Shown piece after piece: positions 10,385 through 22,600 of a stretch of 64,000 bases of DNA. Location of the stretch: the NCBI GenBank assembly GCA_009667805.1, contig CM019071.1, positions 51,841,514 to 51,905,513 of the forward strand, written 5' to 3'. Each line of letters begins with the position of its first letter. The stretch's first letter is position 1. A program made the position numbers and the translations under genes. This DNA comes from Leptobrachium leishanense. Lineage: Eukaryota > Chordata > Amphibia > Anura > Megophryidae. A model generated the notes under the pieces. The model was not told where the DNA came from. It was given only the letters and a program-made list of their open reading frames with translations, and ran no database searches.

Positions 10385-11895
10385 TCCCCAGTTGTTTCTT
10401 CCACATTGTTCTCACTATGGTCCTCTCACTAGTCTTTAGTGTTGTCCTCTATATTGTCTTCACTATGATCCTATCTCTAGTCTTTTGTTTTGCCTTTTAT
10501 AATGCACACACTGTGCTCCTCTCTCTAATCCCTAGTATTGTTTTCTATTTTGTCCTTGCTATCTGTGGTCCTCCCACTAGTCCAAAGTGTTGTCTTCTAC
10601 ATTGTTCTCACTATGGCCCTCTCTCTAGTCCTTAGTTTTGTTTTCTATGTTGTCCTCATTCCTCTAGCCCTTAATTTTGTTTTCCATATTGTCCTCACTG
10701 TGCTCCTCTTGTTAGTCCATAGTTTTGACTTCCCAATTGTCCTCACTATGGTCCTCTCTATAATCCATAGTTTTGTCTTCTATTTTTCATCACTAAGGTC
10801 TTCTGTCTAATCCTTAGTGTTGTCATCCATATTGTCCTCACTGTGGTTCACTTTCTATGCTTTAGTTTTGATTTCCATAGTCTACTCACTATGGTCCTCT
10901 CTCTAGTCTATAGTTTTGCTTTCTATATCGTCCTCACTTTACGCCTCTCATTAGTCCATAGTTTTGTCTTCTATATTGTCCTCACTATGGTCCTCTCTAT
11001 AATCCATTTTTTTCTTTTATACTGCACACACTGTGCTCCTCTCTCTAATCCATAGTAATGTCTTCTATTTTGTCCTCACTATGGTCCTCCCACTAGTCCA
11101 AAGTTTTGTGTTCTACATTGTTCTCAGTATGGCCCTCTCTCTAGTTCTTAGTTTTCTTTTCTATGTTGTCCTCACTATAGCCTTTCCTCTAGTCCTTAAT
11201 ATTGTTTTCCATATTGTCCTCAATATACTTCTCTCGTTAGTTCATAGTTTTGACTTCCATATTGTCCTCACTATGGTCCTCTCTATAATCCATTGTTTTG
11301 TCTTCTATTTTTCCTCACTAAGGTCTCCTGTCTATTCCTTAGTGTTGTCATTAGGGATGAGCTGTTCGGTTCGATCGGTTCGGAGTTCGATTCGAACATT
11401 GGCCGTTCGAACGTTCGCGAACTATTAATCCATAGTTTTGTCTTCTATTTTTCCTCACTAAGGCTTCTGTCTAATCCTTATTGTTGTCTTCCATATTGCC
11501 CTCACTGTGGTCCGCTTTCTATGCTTTTTTTTTACTTCCATAGTCTCCTCACTATGGTCCTCTGTAGTTCATAGTTTGCTTTCCACATTGTCCTCACTTT
11601 GCTCCTCTCATTAGTCCATAGTTTTGTCTTCCATATTGTCCTCTCTATGGTCCTTTCTATAATCCATAGTTTTGTCTTCTATTTTGCCCTCACCAAGGTC
11701 TTCTGTCTATTCCTGAGTGTTTCCATCCATATTGTCCTCACTGTGGTCCTCTCTCTAGTCCATGGTTTTGTATTCTATATTTTTCTCACTTTGTCTTCTC
11801 TCTAGTCCTTAGTTTTGTCTTCTATGTTTTTCTCAATATGCTCCTCTCTCTAGTCTGTTGTTTTGAATCTGTCTTGTAGACATTATGCTCCCCTC
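10385..11895. repeat. 48-bp minisatellite array (about 30 degenerate copies)
   Basis: Units resemble CATAGTTTTGTCTTCTATAT followed by TGTCCTCACTATGGTCCTCT and a short spacer. Spacing of the CTCACTATGGTCCTCTCT block is about 48 bases or a multiple. Because 48 is divisible by three, frames encode a repeated 16-residue hydrophobic peptide, but frames break constantly, there is no promoter or splice context, and the array is not a gene. Confidence 0.85.
11350..11426. mobile_element. Small insertion inside the 48-bp array (TTCGG-rich element fragment)
   Basis: The array is interrupted by a segment starting ATTAGGGATGAGC and rich in TTCGGTTCG and TTCGAAC, ending near GCGAACTATT. Similar GATGAGCCGAAC sequence occurs at 61107. 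It looks like a short nonautonomous DNA element. No clear target duplication was found because the host is repetitive. Confidence 0.55.
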
Positions 11896-11907
11896 TCTAG
11901 ACTACAG

Positions 11908-12150
11908 TGTATATCGAAAGTTTACACACCTCTGTTAAAACGTCAGGTTTCTGTGATGTAAAAAAACGAGACTAAGATAAATAATTTCAGTACTTTTTCC
12001 ACTTTTTAATGTGATCTATAAACTGTATAACTCAATTGAAAAACAAACTGAAATCTTTTAGGTGGAAGGAAGAATAAATAAATAAATAAAATAAAATGTT
12101 TTTAGGTATGAATCTATCAGTATGGCACATCTTGACTTGGCAATATTTGG
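11908..12150. mobile_element. Remnant of a Tc1-like DNA element
   Basis: Begins CAGTGTATATCGAAAGTTTA followed by CACACCTCTGTTAAAACGTC and an A-rich block, then TATCAGTATGGCACATCTTG. I recognise these as the terminal and subterminal parts of a widespread fish and frog element family, internally deleted here. No transposase frame remains. Assignment to Tc1/mariner is from memory. Confidence 0.5.
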
Positions 12151-12518
12151 TGGTTATAGGGGTCATTCAAAGAGATCCGAACTGGCTTAGAAATTGTACA
12201 AAACGGTGAATTTCCTCGTACGGTGGAATTTCGGGGCCATTCGGCTATTCAGAAAGCAGACAGTTTTCCAAATATTGGCGAATGGCCAGCAAATACGGTG
12301 CTGTTCGGTGGCAGTGAAATCCCCACAAAGAAGCAATGGTTAATCTATTCACAGACACCGAACAGCAGAGAAATGTCAGAGAAATGCCCTGATGGTAGTT
12401 TCATTCAGCAGGTTTAATCAGGCTAATCCCACAGGTTTCAATGTTCAAAATATTCCTGTTTTTTTAAATATTTAATCAACCATTTATTCTTTTAATCTGC
12501 AGCAAAAATTCTCTTTAT

Positions 12519-13763
12519 CCCTTTCACTGCTGAAGACGTGTGGGACACGTCCTCATTGATGCACGTTGCATGCTGAGGACGTGCCCCACACGTCATCAGC
12601 TGTGCGGGACCCCCGGCGGAGATACTCACCTCTCTGTCCGGGGTCCCACGGCGTTCTGACTTCAGCGTCCTCAGACGCTGAAGTCAAGCTCCTCCCGGCG
12701 TAAATGACGTCATCGCGCCATGCGCGATGACGTCATTTCCAGGCGACCCCCCGGCAATGCCGGGAGATAGCCTGGAAGGGAGGGGGGGATCTGTTCGGAT
12801 CCCTCTCCCTCCCGATCGGGAAGGAGCAGCGCTAAAAGCCAGGCACCGATTAAAAGGGGAGAGTCTCCCCTTTTAAGCGGTGCCTGGCTTTAACCCCTCA
12901 AGTGATGGGTTGCACTTCAGCGCCTTGCGGTGCCGAAGTGCAGCCTATCTCCGGTGGGGGCCGCCATCTTGGATGGCGGCTCCACCCCCGGGACTCCCCT
13001 CGCTGTTTGACGTCATCACACATAGCGTGATGACGTCAGATAGCCGGGGAACCCCTAGCTGCCGGGGATTTCCCAAGGAAATCCCCTGGTGGAGATAGGG
13101 GGTTCTTGTGAACCCCAATATCTCCAGAACCGTGGCAGCTAGGGGGTCATGGAGGGTGTCATTTGAAAGGCCTGAGCATGGCCTTTCGAATGATACCCAA
13201 CATGACTAGGTAAAAAGTAAAAAAATAATAATAATAATAAAAAAAAAAAAAAATTTAAAAAAATAAATAAATAAAAAAAAACATGTTTTTTTTGTGTATT
13301 GTTTTTATTAATGCAGCAATATTGTTCACATTTCAATTATAATGTGAACAATGATGCTGCACTAATGATTTTTTTCTATGGGGTGCGTTTGCTAAAAATC
13401 ACGTAATTCCCCCCAAAAAAAGTAACAAGTCCCAATTTCAAATTTTTTGTACAAGCGCACCCCATAGAAAACATAACCGCAAATGCTCATGTGATAAAAT
13501 GTGAAAAAAAACACTTTACACACTGCAGATGATTAAAAATTCAATTTTTATTGTATTTTTTGTTATAATATACAGGCAGGACATGACGTATACATATAAA
13601 AATGATATATTATGAATCTGCGTAGTCTGCCGGAAAGAACGATATATAATATGTCTGGGTCATTTATTAAAATGTGGCTTTAAAATCGCGTTTAAACATG
13701 ATGAGCGAAAGCGGTAAAAATGACCTCAGCACACAGTGGTGAAATGCCTCAGCAGTGAAGAGG
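12519..13763. mobile_element. TTAA-type nonautonomous element with CCCTTTCACTGCTGA ends (piggyBac-like)
   Basis: The left end is CCCTTTCACTGCTGAAG and the inverted right end CCTCTTCACTGCTGAGG. TTAA flanks the right end and TTAT the left, consistent with a decayed TTAA duplication. The GC-rich interior has several perfect hairpins, such as GTGATGACGTC palindromes and the GGGGAGAGTCTCCCC core. The right 650 bases are an inverted match to 63118-63600. No transposase is present. Confidence 0.65.
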
Positions 13764-13966
13764 TTAATTATTTATTTTTTTAGATTTTTCTTGGGGATTT
13801 TTTTGGCAATTTTTTTTTTTAAGATTTTATTTTTAAATTACTTTTTTTTCCTGTAACAGACCTTTTTATTATTATATATAGGACCTTATATTTAATTTTC
13901 AGGCAATTTAGTGCACTAGTTTTTTACAAACAGCTTTTAAAAGTTGCAGTGTTTTTTTTTTTACCA

Positions 13967-15835
13967 AATAAAGAGAGAGAAAGGACAACATCCACAAGCG
14001 AGTGGATGCAAACAACAATCACTCCACCTTGTAGACCCAATCGGAATCAAGGTGAACACCCTGATATAGGATTAAACCTGATAAACTATATTATCAACAC
14101 ACAAAGGAGAAAGAAAAGCTTCCTTCGACAGACATCAGGATGCTGAATTAAAACATAACTTTTATTAGTTGTAATGGAAGGGACAGACAGACATATAAAA
14201 ACATATACACAAGGGAGCACTGAGATGGGACGTAATTTGACTTGACAGCTATAGCAGCAGGATTCCATACAGGTATAAACAAAAGGCAGATGGAAACTTC
14301 TGCCCATCAATGGATATTGGCAACGGCAGCCACATAGGGCTATATCTATATAAATATTTATAATGCTTAACCAGTGGAAGATTGGACTATATAGTAGGGA
14401 TGTGCGTTTCGGGTTTCGGAATTTCGGAATTTCCCGATTCGTGTCTTCGGATTCGGCCGAATTTCCGAATCGGGTCGGACCCGAAAACCGATAGATCGGA
14501 ATTTTCGAATGGACTTGAAATGTGTCAAATCGAAATTTATTTTCGCTCTATTCATGATTTCGGTTCCATTCGTGACTTCGGTTCCATTTCGGTAATTCTG
14601 GACATCGTATATTTAACTATTATCGGTTATATCGCTGATTCTGTAAATTTTGTATTTGTAAATGCGTATCACTTGTTTCTTGTGGCATTCGGGTCAGTTT
14701 ACGTTTTTTAAATCGTTTTGTTCATTTTTTTTGTTCCTTGGCTTTCATACCATTTTAATATGATTAAATAAAGTTGTGAAATGTATATTCAATTATTCAT
14801 AAGAAAAAAAGGATCTTTATTTAATAAAAAAACACGATAGAATCGCCAGAATTATCGTAGACACTTTGAAACGAGGAGAACAGAAGTTGCGAAAAACGAA
14901 AATTTCCGAAATTTCCGAAAAGTCGATACAAAAAACGAGCAAAGTAACCCGAAAACACGAAAAATGGTCGATATTCCGAAAAAAAAATGTACACGAAAAA
15001 CGAGCCGAACCGAACCGAATCGAAACAGAAATCGGTCGAAACGAGCCGAATCGAAAATTTTAAACATCCGAACAAATCGAACCGAATCGAACCGAAAAAA
15101 AAATCGGTGCACAAGCCTAGTATACAGTGACTAGCTAAGCTAAAGTAACAACCAAAGGGTGCCGTATGCAAAATACATAGCTGATAATCAACATCAACAG
15201 TACTGCAAAGTAACCACAATTGTCATGTATTGTCTCCTAACTCAAATAGAAGGATCAGGAATATGGCTTGGTTTACTTAGCAACTGTAAGGGCAGGATAC
15301 AGGGTCAATTGCACACTTGGCTGACATATAGCAATCACAACCCATCAATGAGTGTTTGAAAGATAGCCGCATCAAAGTATACTATTAAACATGCATCGCC
15401 AGGAACAAATTTGGACTTAATCTAATATTCAACAGCTTGAAAGAAGGAAAGAGTATGGCAATCAAAAACAGCAATAATATGGAAATGCCACCAAGCGAAA
15501 TCAGAGGACACTGGCACATATATTTCTATTTAATAGCGAGCTGCCGAACTGCTAAATAGCCCCAATGAGCATTAGTAGTCACCTAACTCAGGCTTCCAGA
15601 CATATTTAAAAACAAAACTCGACACAGACATGTGTTTCGCCGATCACCACATCGGCCTCATCGGGAGTGAAAATGGATCGAATTGCGCTAATTCACGTCC
15701 CTGAATAAATAGTGAAAGACCCTAATCACATGGCTGTAATTGACCAATCGATAAAATTCCATTACAACTAATAAAAGTTATGTTTTAATTCAGCATCCTG
15801 ATGTCTGTCGAAGGAAGCTTTGCTTTCTCCTTTGA
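13967..15835. mobile_element. Second foldback element with short inverted arms, flanked by ~16-bp repeats
   Basis: Arms 14097-14177 and 15759-15839 are inverted copies (about 80 bp, containing CTTCCTTCGACAGACATCAG). The flanking sequence AGTGTTTTTTTT-TACC occurs on both sides, possibly a 16-bp target duplication. The interior has GCCGATCACCACATCGGC followed by CTCATCGGGAG, a motif style shared with the foldback at 7.8-9.5 kb. A hAT element is nested inside. Confidence 0.6.
14395..15119. mobile_element. hAT-type nonautonomous element (725 bp), TAGGGATGTGC ends
   Basis: The ends are TAGGGATGTGCG and, inverted, TAGGCTTGTGCACCGA. The flanks CTATATAG and GTATACAG agree at 6 of 8 positions, as expected for an old 8-bp hAT duplication. 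The interior consists of TTCGG- and CGAAAC-rich inverted sequence. Small frames on both strands are by-products. Confidence 0.6.
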
Positions 15836-16198
15836 GTGTTTTTTTTGTACCTGTTTGTCGGCTTGTCAGCTTTTTTCGGATGCGTTCGGCGGTTTTGCTG
15901 CAAAACGTCTGGTGCCTTCAGCATTTTTTCGGTGGCTTATCGGATTGATACAATATTTTTTGCCGGCTTTGCGGCGGTTTTTCTGTTTGATGCGGTGGTT
16001 TTGCGGTGGTTTTTCAGATGAGTTCGGTGGATTTTTCCCTGCGCTTTGGGGACCCTGTGGTGAATGCTGATTTCACCGCAGGGTTGGGGAATTTCGGTGC
16101 TCCTTGAATAACTCAGTGTTCAATGAACTCCCCTGTTGCCTGTGAGGTGCGTGATGTCAGCAAGGTCATTCAAGGACGTCTGGCATCAACATGAAATT

Positions 16199-16380
16199 AT
16201 CGGGGTTATTCAGAGACTGGTGCAAAAAACCAGGAGAATGACTGGAGAGGTGAATATTCTAGGTCAAAATACCCCAAATTCTCCCATTTATCTCACTTTC
16301 CAAATCGGCTATTGGGTCTAGATTGTCCTCTTCTTCTGCCAATTCTCCTGGTTTTCAGATCTCTCTGAATAATCCCCTAT
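16199..16380. mobile_element. Short MITE with GGGGTTATTCAGAGA ends
   Basis: About 180 bp with inverted ends TCGGGGTTATTCAGAGA and TAGGGGATTATTCAGAGAG, and inner inverted CCAGGAGAAT blocks. The ends resemble those of the composite elements at 12.2 and 43.1 kb. Confidence 0.65.
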
Positions 16381-16850
16381 AATCATTTATTTATTTTTAA
16401 GGGGTGCCTGGAAGGCTCATTTGCAAAATGAGGATAAACGGGGATTATCTGGTGTTTATAAACAGGTATGTTGTTGTAAGGATTAAGAGAACAGAGTTAT
16501 GTGTTAAAACAAACCACTGCTCGATCATCATCTCAATTAAATCGTTTAAGGTCCAGTGAACAATTAAATGCTGTAGGTTCGGGATAATGCAAATAATGAA
16601 TATATTTAAGAAAAGGTGAAAGTTCATTGCGGCGGAGACGCCACCAGGTGCGAGAATTCCTTGATATAATCATAACCAGGGGTAATGGCTCTTCTGGATT
16701 GAGTCGCATGCACACGCTCTCGCTTGTGTTAAAAGAAGGGTCAGGATCTGTTACTGACAAACAAATCAGAAATTGAGCAGAATGTTAGGGTTTTAGGTAT
16801 AGAGTTATGATTAAAACTGACGCTAAATATAACCTTAAAAGAAGCTCAAA
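16381..16850. other. No gene recognised
   Basis: Unique-looking sequence between a MITE and the telomere-like array. Nothing supportable. Confidence 0.5.
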
Positions 16851-16854
16851 AGTT

Positions 16855-17640
16855 AACCTGACCCTAATCTCTAACCCTGACCCTAATTTCTACCCCTAAC
16901 TTTAATTTCTAACCCAAATTCTTAACACTAACTCTAATTTCTAACCCTAACCCCAGTTCCTAACCCTAACCCTAATGTTTAACACAAATTCTTAACACTA
17001 ACCCTAATTTCTAACCCTAACCCCAATTCCTAACCCTAACTCTAACCCTAATGATTAACCCAAATTCTTAACACTAACCCTAATTTCTAACCCCAATTCC
17101 TAACCCTAACCCCAATTCCTAACTCTAACCCTAATTTCTAACCCTAATTCTTAACCCTAACCAAAATTCTTAACACTAACCCTAATTTCTAACCCCAATT
17201 CCTAACCCTAACCCTAATGTCTAACCCTAATTCTTAACACTAACCCTAATTTCTAACCCTAATTCTTAACCCTAACCCAAATTCTTAACACTAACCCTAA
17301 TTTCTAACCCTAACCACAATTCCTAACCCTAATCCTAATTCTCTTAACCCTAACCCACAGCACAGAGCTACGGAACTTGTTAGCGCTTTATAAAAACGTG
17401 TAACTGTAACTGTTTAACCCTAATTCTTAACCTTAACCCTAATTTCTAACCTTAATTCTTAACTTGAACCCAAATTCTTAACTATAACCCTAATTTCTAA
17501 CCCTAACCCCAATTCTTAACCCTAACCCCAATTCTTAACCCTAACCCCAATTCATAACCCTAACTCTAATGTTTAACCATTATTCTTAACCTTAACCCTA
17601 AATTCTAACCCCGACCCTAATTCCTAACTCTAAATTTCCA
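16855..17640. repeat. Interstitial telomere-like array, C-rich on plus strand
   Basis: Repeats of CCCTAA alternate with CTAATTTCTAAC and CCCAATTC spacers over about 790 bp, interrupted at about 17346-17412 by a non-repeat patch. The underlying unit is the reverse complement of TTAGAAATTAGGGTTAGGG seen at 59.1 kb. It is too degenerate to be a true telomere end. Confidence 0.85.
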
Positions 17641-18004
17641 GGAGATCCAGTATTCAGTGTTTGCTCATCACATTCTGAATAAACCAGTTTTGTTTTATCA
17701 CCCAATAAATAAATTGCAGATTTTATTTTCCCATGTGACCTGTGCATATACCTATTTATAGTGTATTCCCAGGGCTTAACGTGGAGTCTAAGAAAGACCA
17801 GTAATCATGATTTCATGCAACAGCAAGGTTTGAAACATGTGAATGGTATGTTGGACATATAATACTTTTTTTTAGAACCTCCAGCACTTATAGAATGGAA
17901 TTTAAACTGAGATGACCTCTTACTGGATGGGTACCAGGTAGTTATTTAATACATATTTTTTATATTATGCATGCCGATTGCTGCTATTTCCTTCAGAAAT
18001 GAGT
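17641..18004. other. No gene recognised
   Basis: AT-rich sequence following the telomere-like array. Nothing supportable. Confidence 0.5.
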
Positions 18005-18007
18005 TTA

Positions 18008-18275
18008 AAGGGAAAGTCGACTCCTTCTAACCACCTTTATAGTCAGCTCCCCTGATCTGGGGAAATCACAGGGTGAAGTGGAGGAGTTTTCTTCATCCAC
18101 CCAGCATCAGCAACAGTCAGGATTTTTGAATTTCCCAGCTGCCGGGCACCAGATTGGTTAAGTCTAGCGATTTCACCAGATCAGAGAGCAGCAGGAGGGG
18201 GGGGGGTCACTCCTCACATCCTGACCACTCTAAAACGATAAAATGCTCAGGATGAGTAGAGCGTCCCGTTAATGG
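18008..18275. mobile_element. TTAAAGGGA-type MITE, copy 1
   Basis: Begins TTTAAAGGGAAAG and ends CGTCCCGTTAA, giving GGGA/TCCC inverted ends next to TTAA. The interior (CTGATCTGGGGAAAT, CAATTTCCCAGCTGCCG-like, CCTGACCACT) is shared in inverted orientation with 28475-28745. Confidence 0.6.
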
Positions 18276-19130
18276 TTTCGTCCTCCTCCGTGTACTAATA
18301 CCTCCAAAAAGAGAAACAAATATAGTGCAGAGACCTCTGGATCAAGCTAAAACGAAACAAAAGGGCGTACAAGGTCACACTCACATGTGCCTGAGCTTGT
18401 TGAATACTGGCTCAGTATTCAGGGCATATCGACCTGCATAGGTGGTCCCTCCTTTTCTCTTGTTATGCCAACAGGCCCTTAGAGAGAAAAATGTCAAATA
18501 GTGCAAACGCCTTTATGGCTCAATTAGATACAGTCACACATATGATAGTCCCACTCACATGGATTAGAGCCTGTGTATATAGCGACTGTGGAACAGTGTA
18601 GGACCCCCCCTTACCTGCAACAATATTCAGGTTTCTCAAATAGATAAATGAGGCAACATCTATTTTGAAAATGATCCACTATTGGGCTTTCAAACGTTAC
18701 GCCACAGCATCTAAACAATTGTAATTTAAAATATAAAGAGCATCAAGTTGACTCTTCTGCATGTGAGTATGTTACTATATATATATATAGCCATTTATCA
18801 GCCAGTAAGGTTAAGTCTTCCCAATTATCATGGTTTCTTTGTTATTATTGTTTGTGGAGGTACCATCAACCAGCACATCTGGAAGTTCCGATTCTGTGTT
18901 TTGAAGGTGTTTACCATTTATATAGAGCAAAGACGTTAAGAGGCGTTAATTATGAAAATAAACAGATGAGCCAAAATAGACCATTGGATGAAAATTACCT
19001 TACGTGAGAACAATACTATCCGCATTGACCCAATTATTCATCCATGGTTTGTGTGCCCCTGGGAAGAAACAAAAATTCTCTGAAATCTCACTCCTGTCAC
19101 CCTGTATTACTGTAAACAAGCTGCAAGGAG
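18276..19130. other. Repeat-like sequence without recognised gene
   Basis: 18300-18630 contains loosely repeated blocks (AATAGTGCA, CACTCACATG, AGCCTGTGTATAT-like). The remainder is unique-looking. A minus-strand exon-like stretch near 19070 (TTCTTCCCAG acceptor) is not part of the A/B/C family and has no further support. Confidence 0.4.
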
Positions 19131-19350
19131 CAGCCCCCTCCCTCATTGTAAGAAAATGCTCAACAAGCCTTACTGCTGCAGAACAGCAACCAGAGAGAGG
19201 GCAGAATACAGGGAGAGCTCTAGGGTCACTCACTGCCATATATGGATAAGAGTAGTCCCCACCCTCACTATAGCAAAAAGCTCAACAAACTTTACTGCTG
19301 CATAACAGCCACCAGGGATTTGGCAGAATACAAGGAGAGCTGTGGGGTCA
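19131..19350. repeat. Two direct copies of a ~115-bp segment
   Basis: Blocks with CTCAACAA-CTTTACTGCTGC, AACAGC-ACCAG and GGCAGAATACA-GGAGAGCT occur twice in succession. A single related copy lies at about 51300-51385, so this is the left part of the dispersed segment shared with 51.5 kb. Confidence 0.65.
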
Positions 19351-19404
19351 GTCGCTAATGTACAGGGAAAAGATTCAGGGGGTTATAATGAGTGTAAATC
19401 CCTG

Positions 19405-19670
19405 TACAGTACAGATACAAGGTGTTGCTGTAATTGCCATACACAGGCATTATGCAGCACATACAGATACAAGGTGTTGCTGTATTTGCCATACACAGGC
19501 ATTATGCAGCACATACAGATACAAGGTGTTGCTGTAATTGCCGTACACAGGCATTATGCAGCACATACAGATACAAGGTGTTGCTGTAATTGCCATACAC
19601 AGGCATTATATGTGGCACATACAGATACAAGGTATTGCTGTAATTGCCATATACAGGCATTATGTAGCAC
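19405..19670. repeat. 52-bp tandem repeat, left block
   Basis: Five near-identical copies of ACAGATACAAGGTGTTGCTG followed by TAATTGCCATACACAGGCAT and TATGCAGCACAT. The block continues after 25180, so it was one array before the 5.5 kb insertion at 19671. Confidence 0.9.
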
Positions 19671-22600
19671 CAGGGCCGCCATCAGGGCATTACGCCCCAT
19701 GCTGCCATAATGTGGGGGCCCGGGCCTCCGGGGCCCAGGGGGTCCCGGGCTCCTGTCGGCAGAGGCTTCGCCCTTTTACAGCTCCGGTATCGGACTCGAT
19801 GAGTCCGAATCCAGAGCTGTGTCTCTGCTGCAGGAGCCGGAGGAGACACTGTATCTCTTCCGGCTCCTGGCAGCTTCACTGGCTGGCTGGGAGGGGCCAA
19901 GCAGCATGTGGGGGCCTCCCAAGCACGTTGCTTTGGCTCTGCCCCTCCACTCAGTGAAGCTGCGCGCATGAGATGGAGGGCCCGGGCTGAAGACAAGAAG
20001 AGAGAAGAAAAGAGCAGAAGATAGGACAGAAGAAGAGAAGAAAACAGAAGAGAAGAAAACAGAAGAGAAAAAGATAGAAGAGAAGAGCAGAAGATAGAAG
20101 AAAAGAAGACAGCGGAGTGGTGAGCCAGGGCCCAACCTAGACCCAAGGCCCAGACCCAGGGCCCAGTCCCCAAGGCCCAGACCCCACGGCCCCAAACCAA
20201 GGCCCAGACCCTGGGCCCAGACCCCAAAGCCCAGACCCCAAAGCCCAGGGCCCAGACCCAGGGCCCAGACCCCAAGGCCCAGACCCGAGGCCCAGACCCC
20301 GAAGCCCAGACCCAGGGACCAGATGCAGGGCCCAGGCCAGACCCAGGGTCCAGACCCCAGGGACCAGGCCCAGCCTAGACCCAGGGCCTAGACCCCAGGG
20401 CCCAGACCACAAGACCAAGGGCACAGACCCCAAGGCCCAGACCCAGGGCCCAGAACCAAGGCCCAGATCCAGGGCCCAGACCCCAAGGCCCAGACCCAAG
20501 GCCCAGACCCAAGGCCCAGACCCAGGGCCCAGACCCAAGGCCCAGACCCCAGGGCCCAAGACCCAGGGCCCAGAACCCAAGGCCCAGACCCAAGGTCCAG
20601 ATGCCAGGGCCCAGATCCAAGGCCCAGACCCCAAGGCCCAGACCCAGGGCCCAAGGCCCAGACCCAGGGCCCAGATCCCAGGGCCCAGACCCCAAGGCCC
20701 AAACCCAGGGCCCAGACCCCAGGGTCCAGACCCCCAGGCCCAGACCCCAGGACCCAGACCCCAAGGCCCAGACCCAAGGCTCAGACACCAGACCCCAAGA
20801 CCCAGACCCAGGGCCCAGACCCCAAGGCCCAGGGCCCAGACCCAAGTGAAGCCCAGACTCCAGGGCCCAGACCCCAGGGCCCAGACCCAAGGCCCAGACC
20901 CCAAGGCCAAGACCCAGAGTCCAGGGCCCAGAGTCCAGGGCCCAGACCCCAAGGCCAGACCCAGGGCCCAGACCCAAGGCCCAGATCCAGGGCCCAGACC
21001 CCAAGGCCAAGACCCAGGGCCCAGACCCCAAGGCCCAGACCCCAGGGCCCACATCCCAGACCCCAGGGCCCAGACCCAAGGCCCAGATCCAGGGCCCAGA
21101 CCCCAAGGCCCAGACCCAGGGCCCAGACCCCAAGGCCCAGACCCCAGGGCCCACACCCCAGACCCCAAGGCCCAGACCCCAGGGCCCAGACCCCAAGGCC
21201 CAGACCCAGGGCCCAGACCCCAAGGTCCAGACCCAAGGCCCAGACCCCAAGGCCCAGACCCAGGGCTCAGGCCAGACCCACGGCCCAGTCCCCAGGGACC
21301 AGAGCCCAGACCTAGGGACCAGACCCCAAGGCCCAGACCCAGGGAGCAGACACAGGGCCCATGCGAGACCCAGGGTCCAGACCCCAGGGACCAGGCCCAG
21401 CCTAGACCCAGGGCCTAGACCCCAGGGTCCAGACCCCAAGATTCCAGGGCCCAGACCCCAAGGGCCAGACTCCAAGGCCCAGACCCTGGGCCTAGAACCC
21501 AAGGCCCAGACCCAGGGCCCAGACCCAAGGCCCAGATACAGTGCCCAGACCCCAAGGCACAGACCCAGGGCCCAGACCCCAAGGCCCAGACCCCAGGGCC
21601 CAGACCCAAGGCCCAGACCCCAAGGCCCAGACCCTGGGCCCAGACCCCAGGGCCCAGACCCCAAGGCCCAGACCCAGACCCAAGGCCCAGACCCCAGGGC
21701 CCAAGGCCCAGACCCAGGGCCCAGACCCCAAGGCCCAGATGCAGGGCCCAGACCCAAGGCCCAGACCACAGGGCCCAAGACCCAGGGCCCAGACCCCAAG
21801 GCCCAGACCCAAGGTCCAGACCCCAGGGCCCAGATCCAAGGCCCAGACCCTAAGGCCCAGACCCAGGGCCTAGACCCAGGGCCCCCACCCCAAGGCCCAG
21901 ACCCCCAAGGCCCAGACCCAGGGCCCAAGGCCCAGGCCCAGGGCCCAGAGCCCAGGGCCAAGACCACAAGGCCCAAACCCAGGGCCCAGACCCCAGGGCC
22001 CATATGCAAGGCCCAGACCCCAGGGCCCATACGCAAGGCCCAGACCCCAGGGCCCAGACCCAAGGCCCAGACCCCAAGGCCCAGACCCCAAGGCCCAGAC
22101 CCCGGACCAAGAGTCCAGGGCCCAGAGTCCAGGGCCCAGACCCCAAGGCTTAGACCCAGGGCCCAGACCCAGGGCCCAGACCCCAAGGCCCAGACCGAGG
22201 GCCCAGACCCCAAGGCCCAGACCCAAGGCCTAGACCCCATGGCCCAGACCCCAAGGCCCAGACCCAGGGCCCAGACCCCAAGGCCCAGGTCCCAGACCCC
22301 AAGGCCCAGACCCCAAGGCCCAGACCCCAGGGCCTAGACCCCAAGGCCCAGACCCAGGGCCCAAACCCAGGGCCCAGACCCCAGGGCCCAGACGCAAGGC
22401 ACAGACCCCAGGGCCCAGACCCCAAGGCCCAGACCCCAAGGCCCAGGGCCCAGACCTCAAGGCCCAGACCCAGGGCCCAAACCCAGGGCCCAGATGCAAG
22501 GCCCAGACCCCAAGGCCCAGACCCAAGGCCCAGACCCCAGACCCCAAGGCCCAGACCCCAGGGCCCAGACCCCAAGGCCCAGACCCAGGGCCCAGGACCC

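Larger units (their letters stand above)
12159..16115. mobile_element. Composite DNA element, copy 1, with GGGTTATTCAA-like ends, carrying two nested insertions
   Basis: Outer segments 12159-12518, 13764-13962 and 15838-16115 match the element at 43101-49820 in order, sharing GTGGAATTTCGGGGCCATTC-like sequence, CAACAGACCTTTTTATT and a TTCGGCG-rich right part. The ends are GGGGTCATTCAA and, inverted, GAGTTATTCAA. It was broken by a TTAA-type element (12519-13763) and later by a foldback element (13967-15835). No coding capacity is seen. Confidence 0.65.

Noticed and set aside
10417..11805. Hydrophobic VLSLVHSFVFYIV repeat frames
   Set aside because: Translation of a 48-bp minisatellite with frequent frame breaks.
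15801..16070. 89-codon C/F-rich frame
   Set aside because: Lies in the TTCGGCG-rich right part of a DNA element that recurs at 49.6 kb; no family match.
16855..17640. A true chromosome end
   Set aside because: The TTAGGG-like units are degenerate, mixed with spacers, and flanked on both sides by ordinary sequence.
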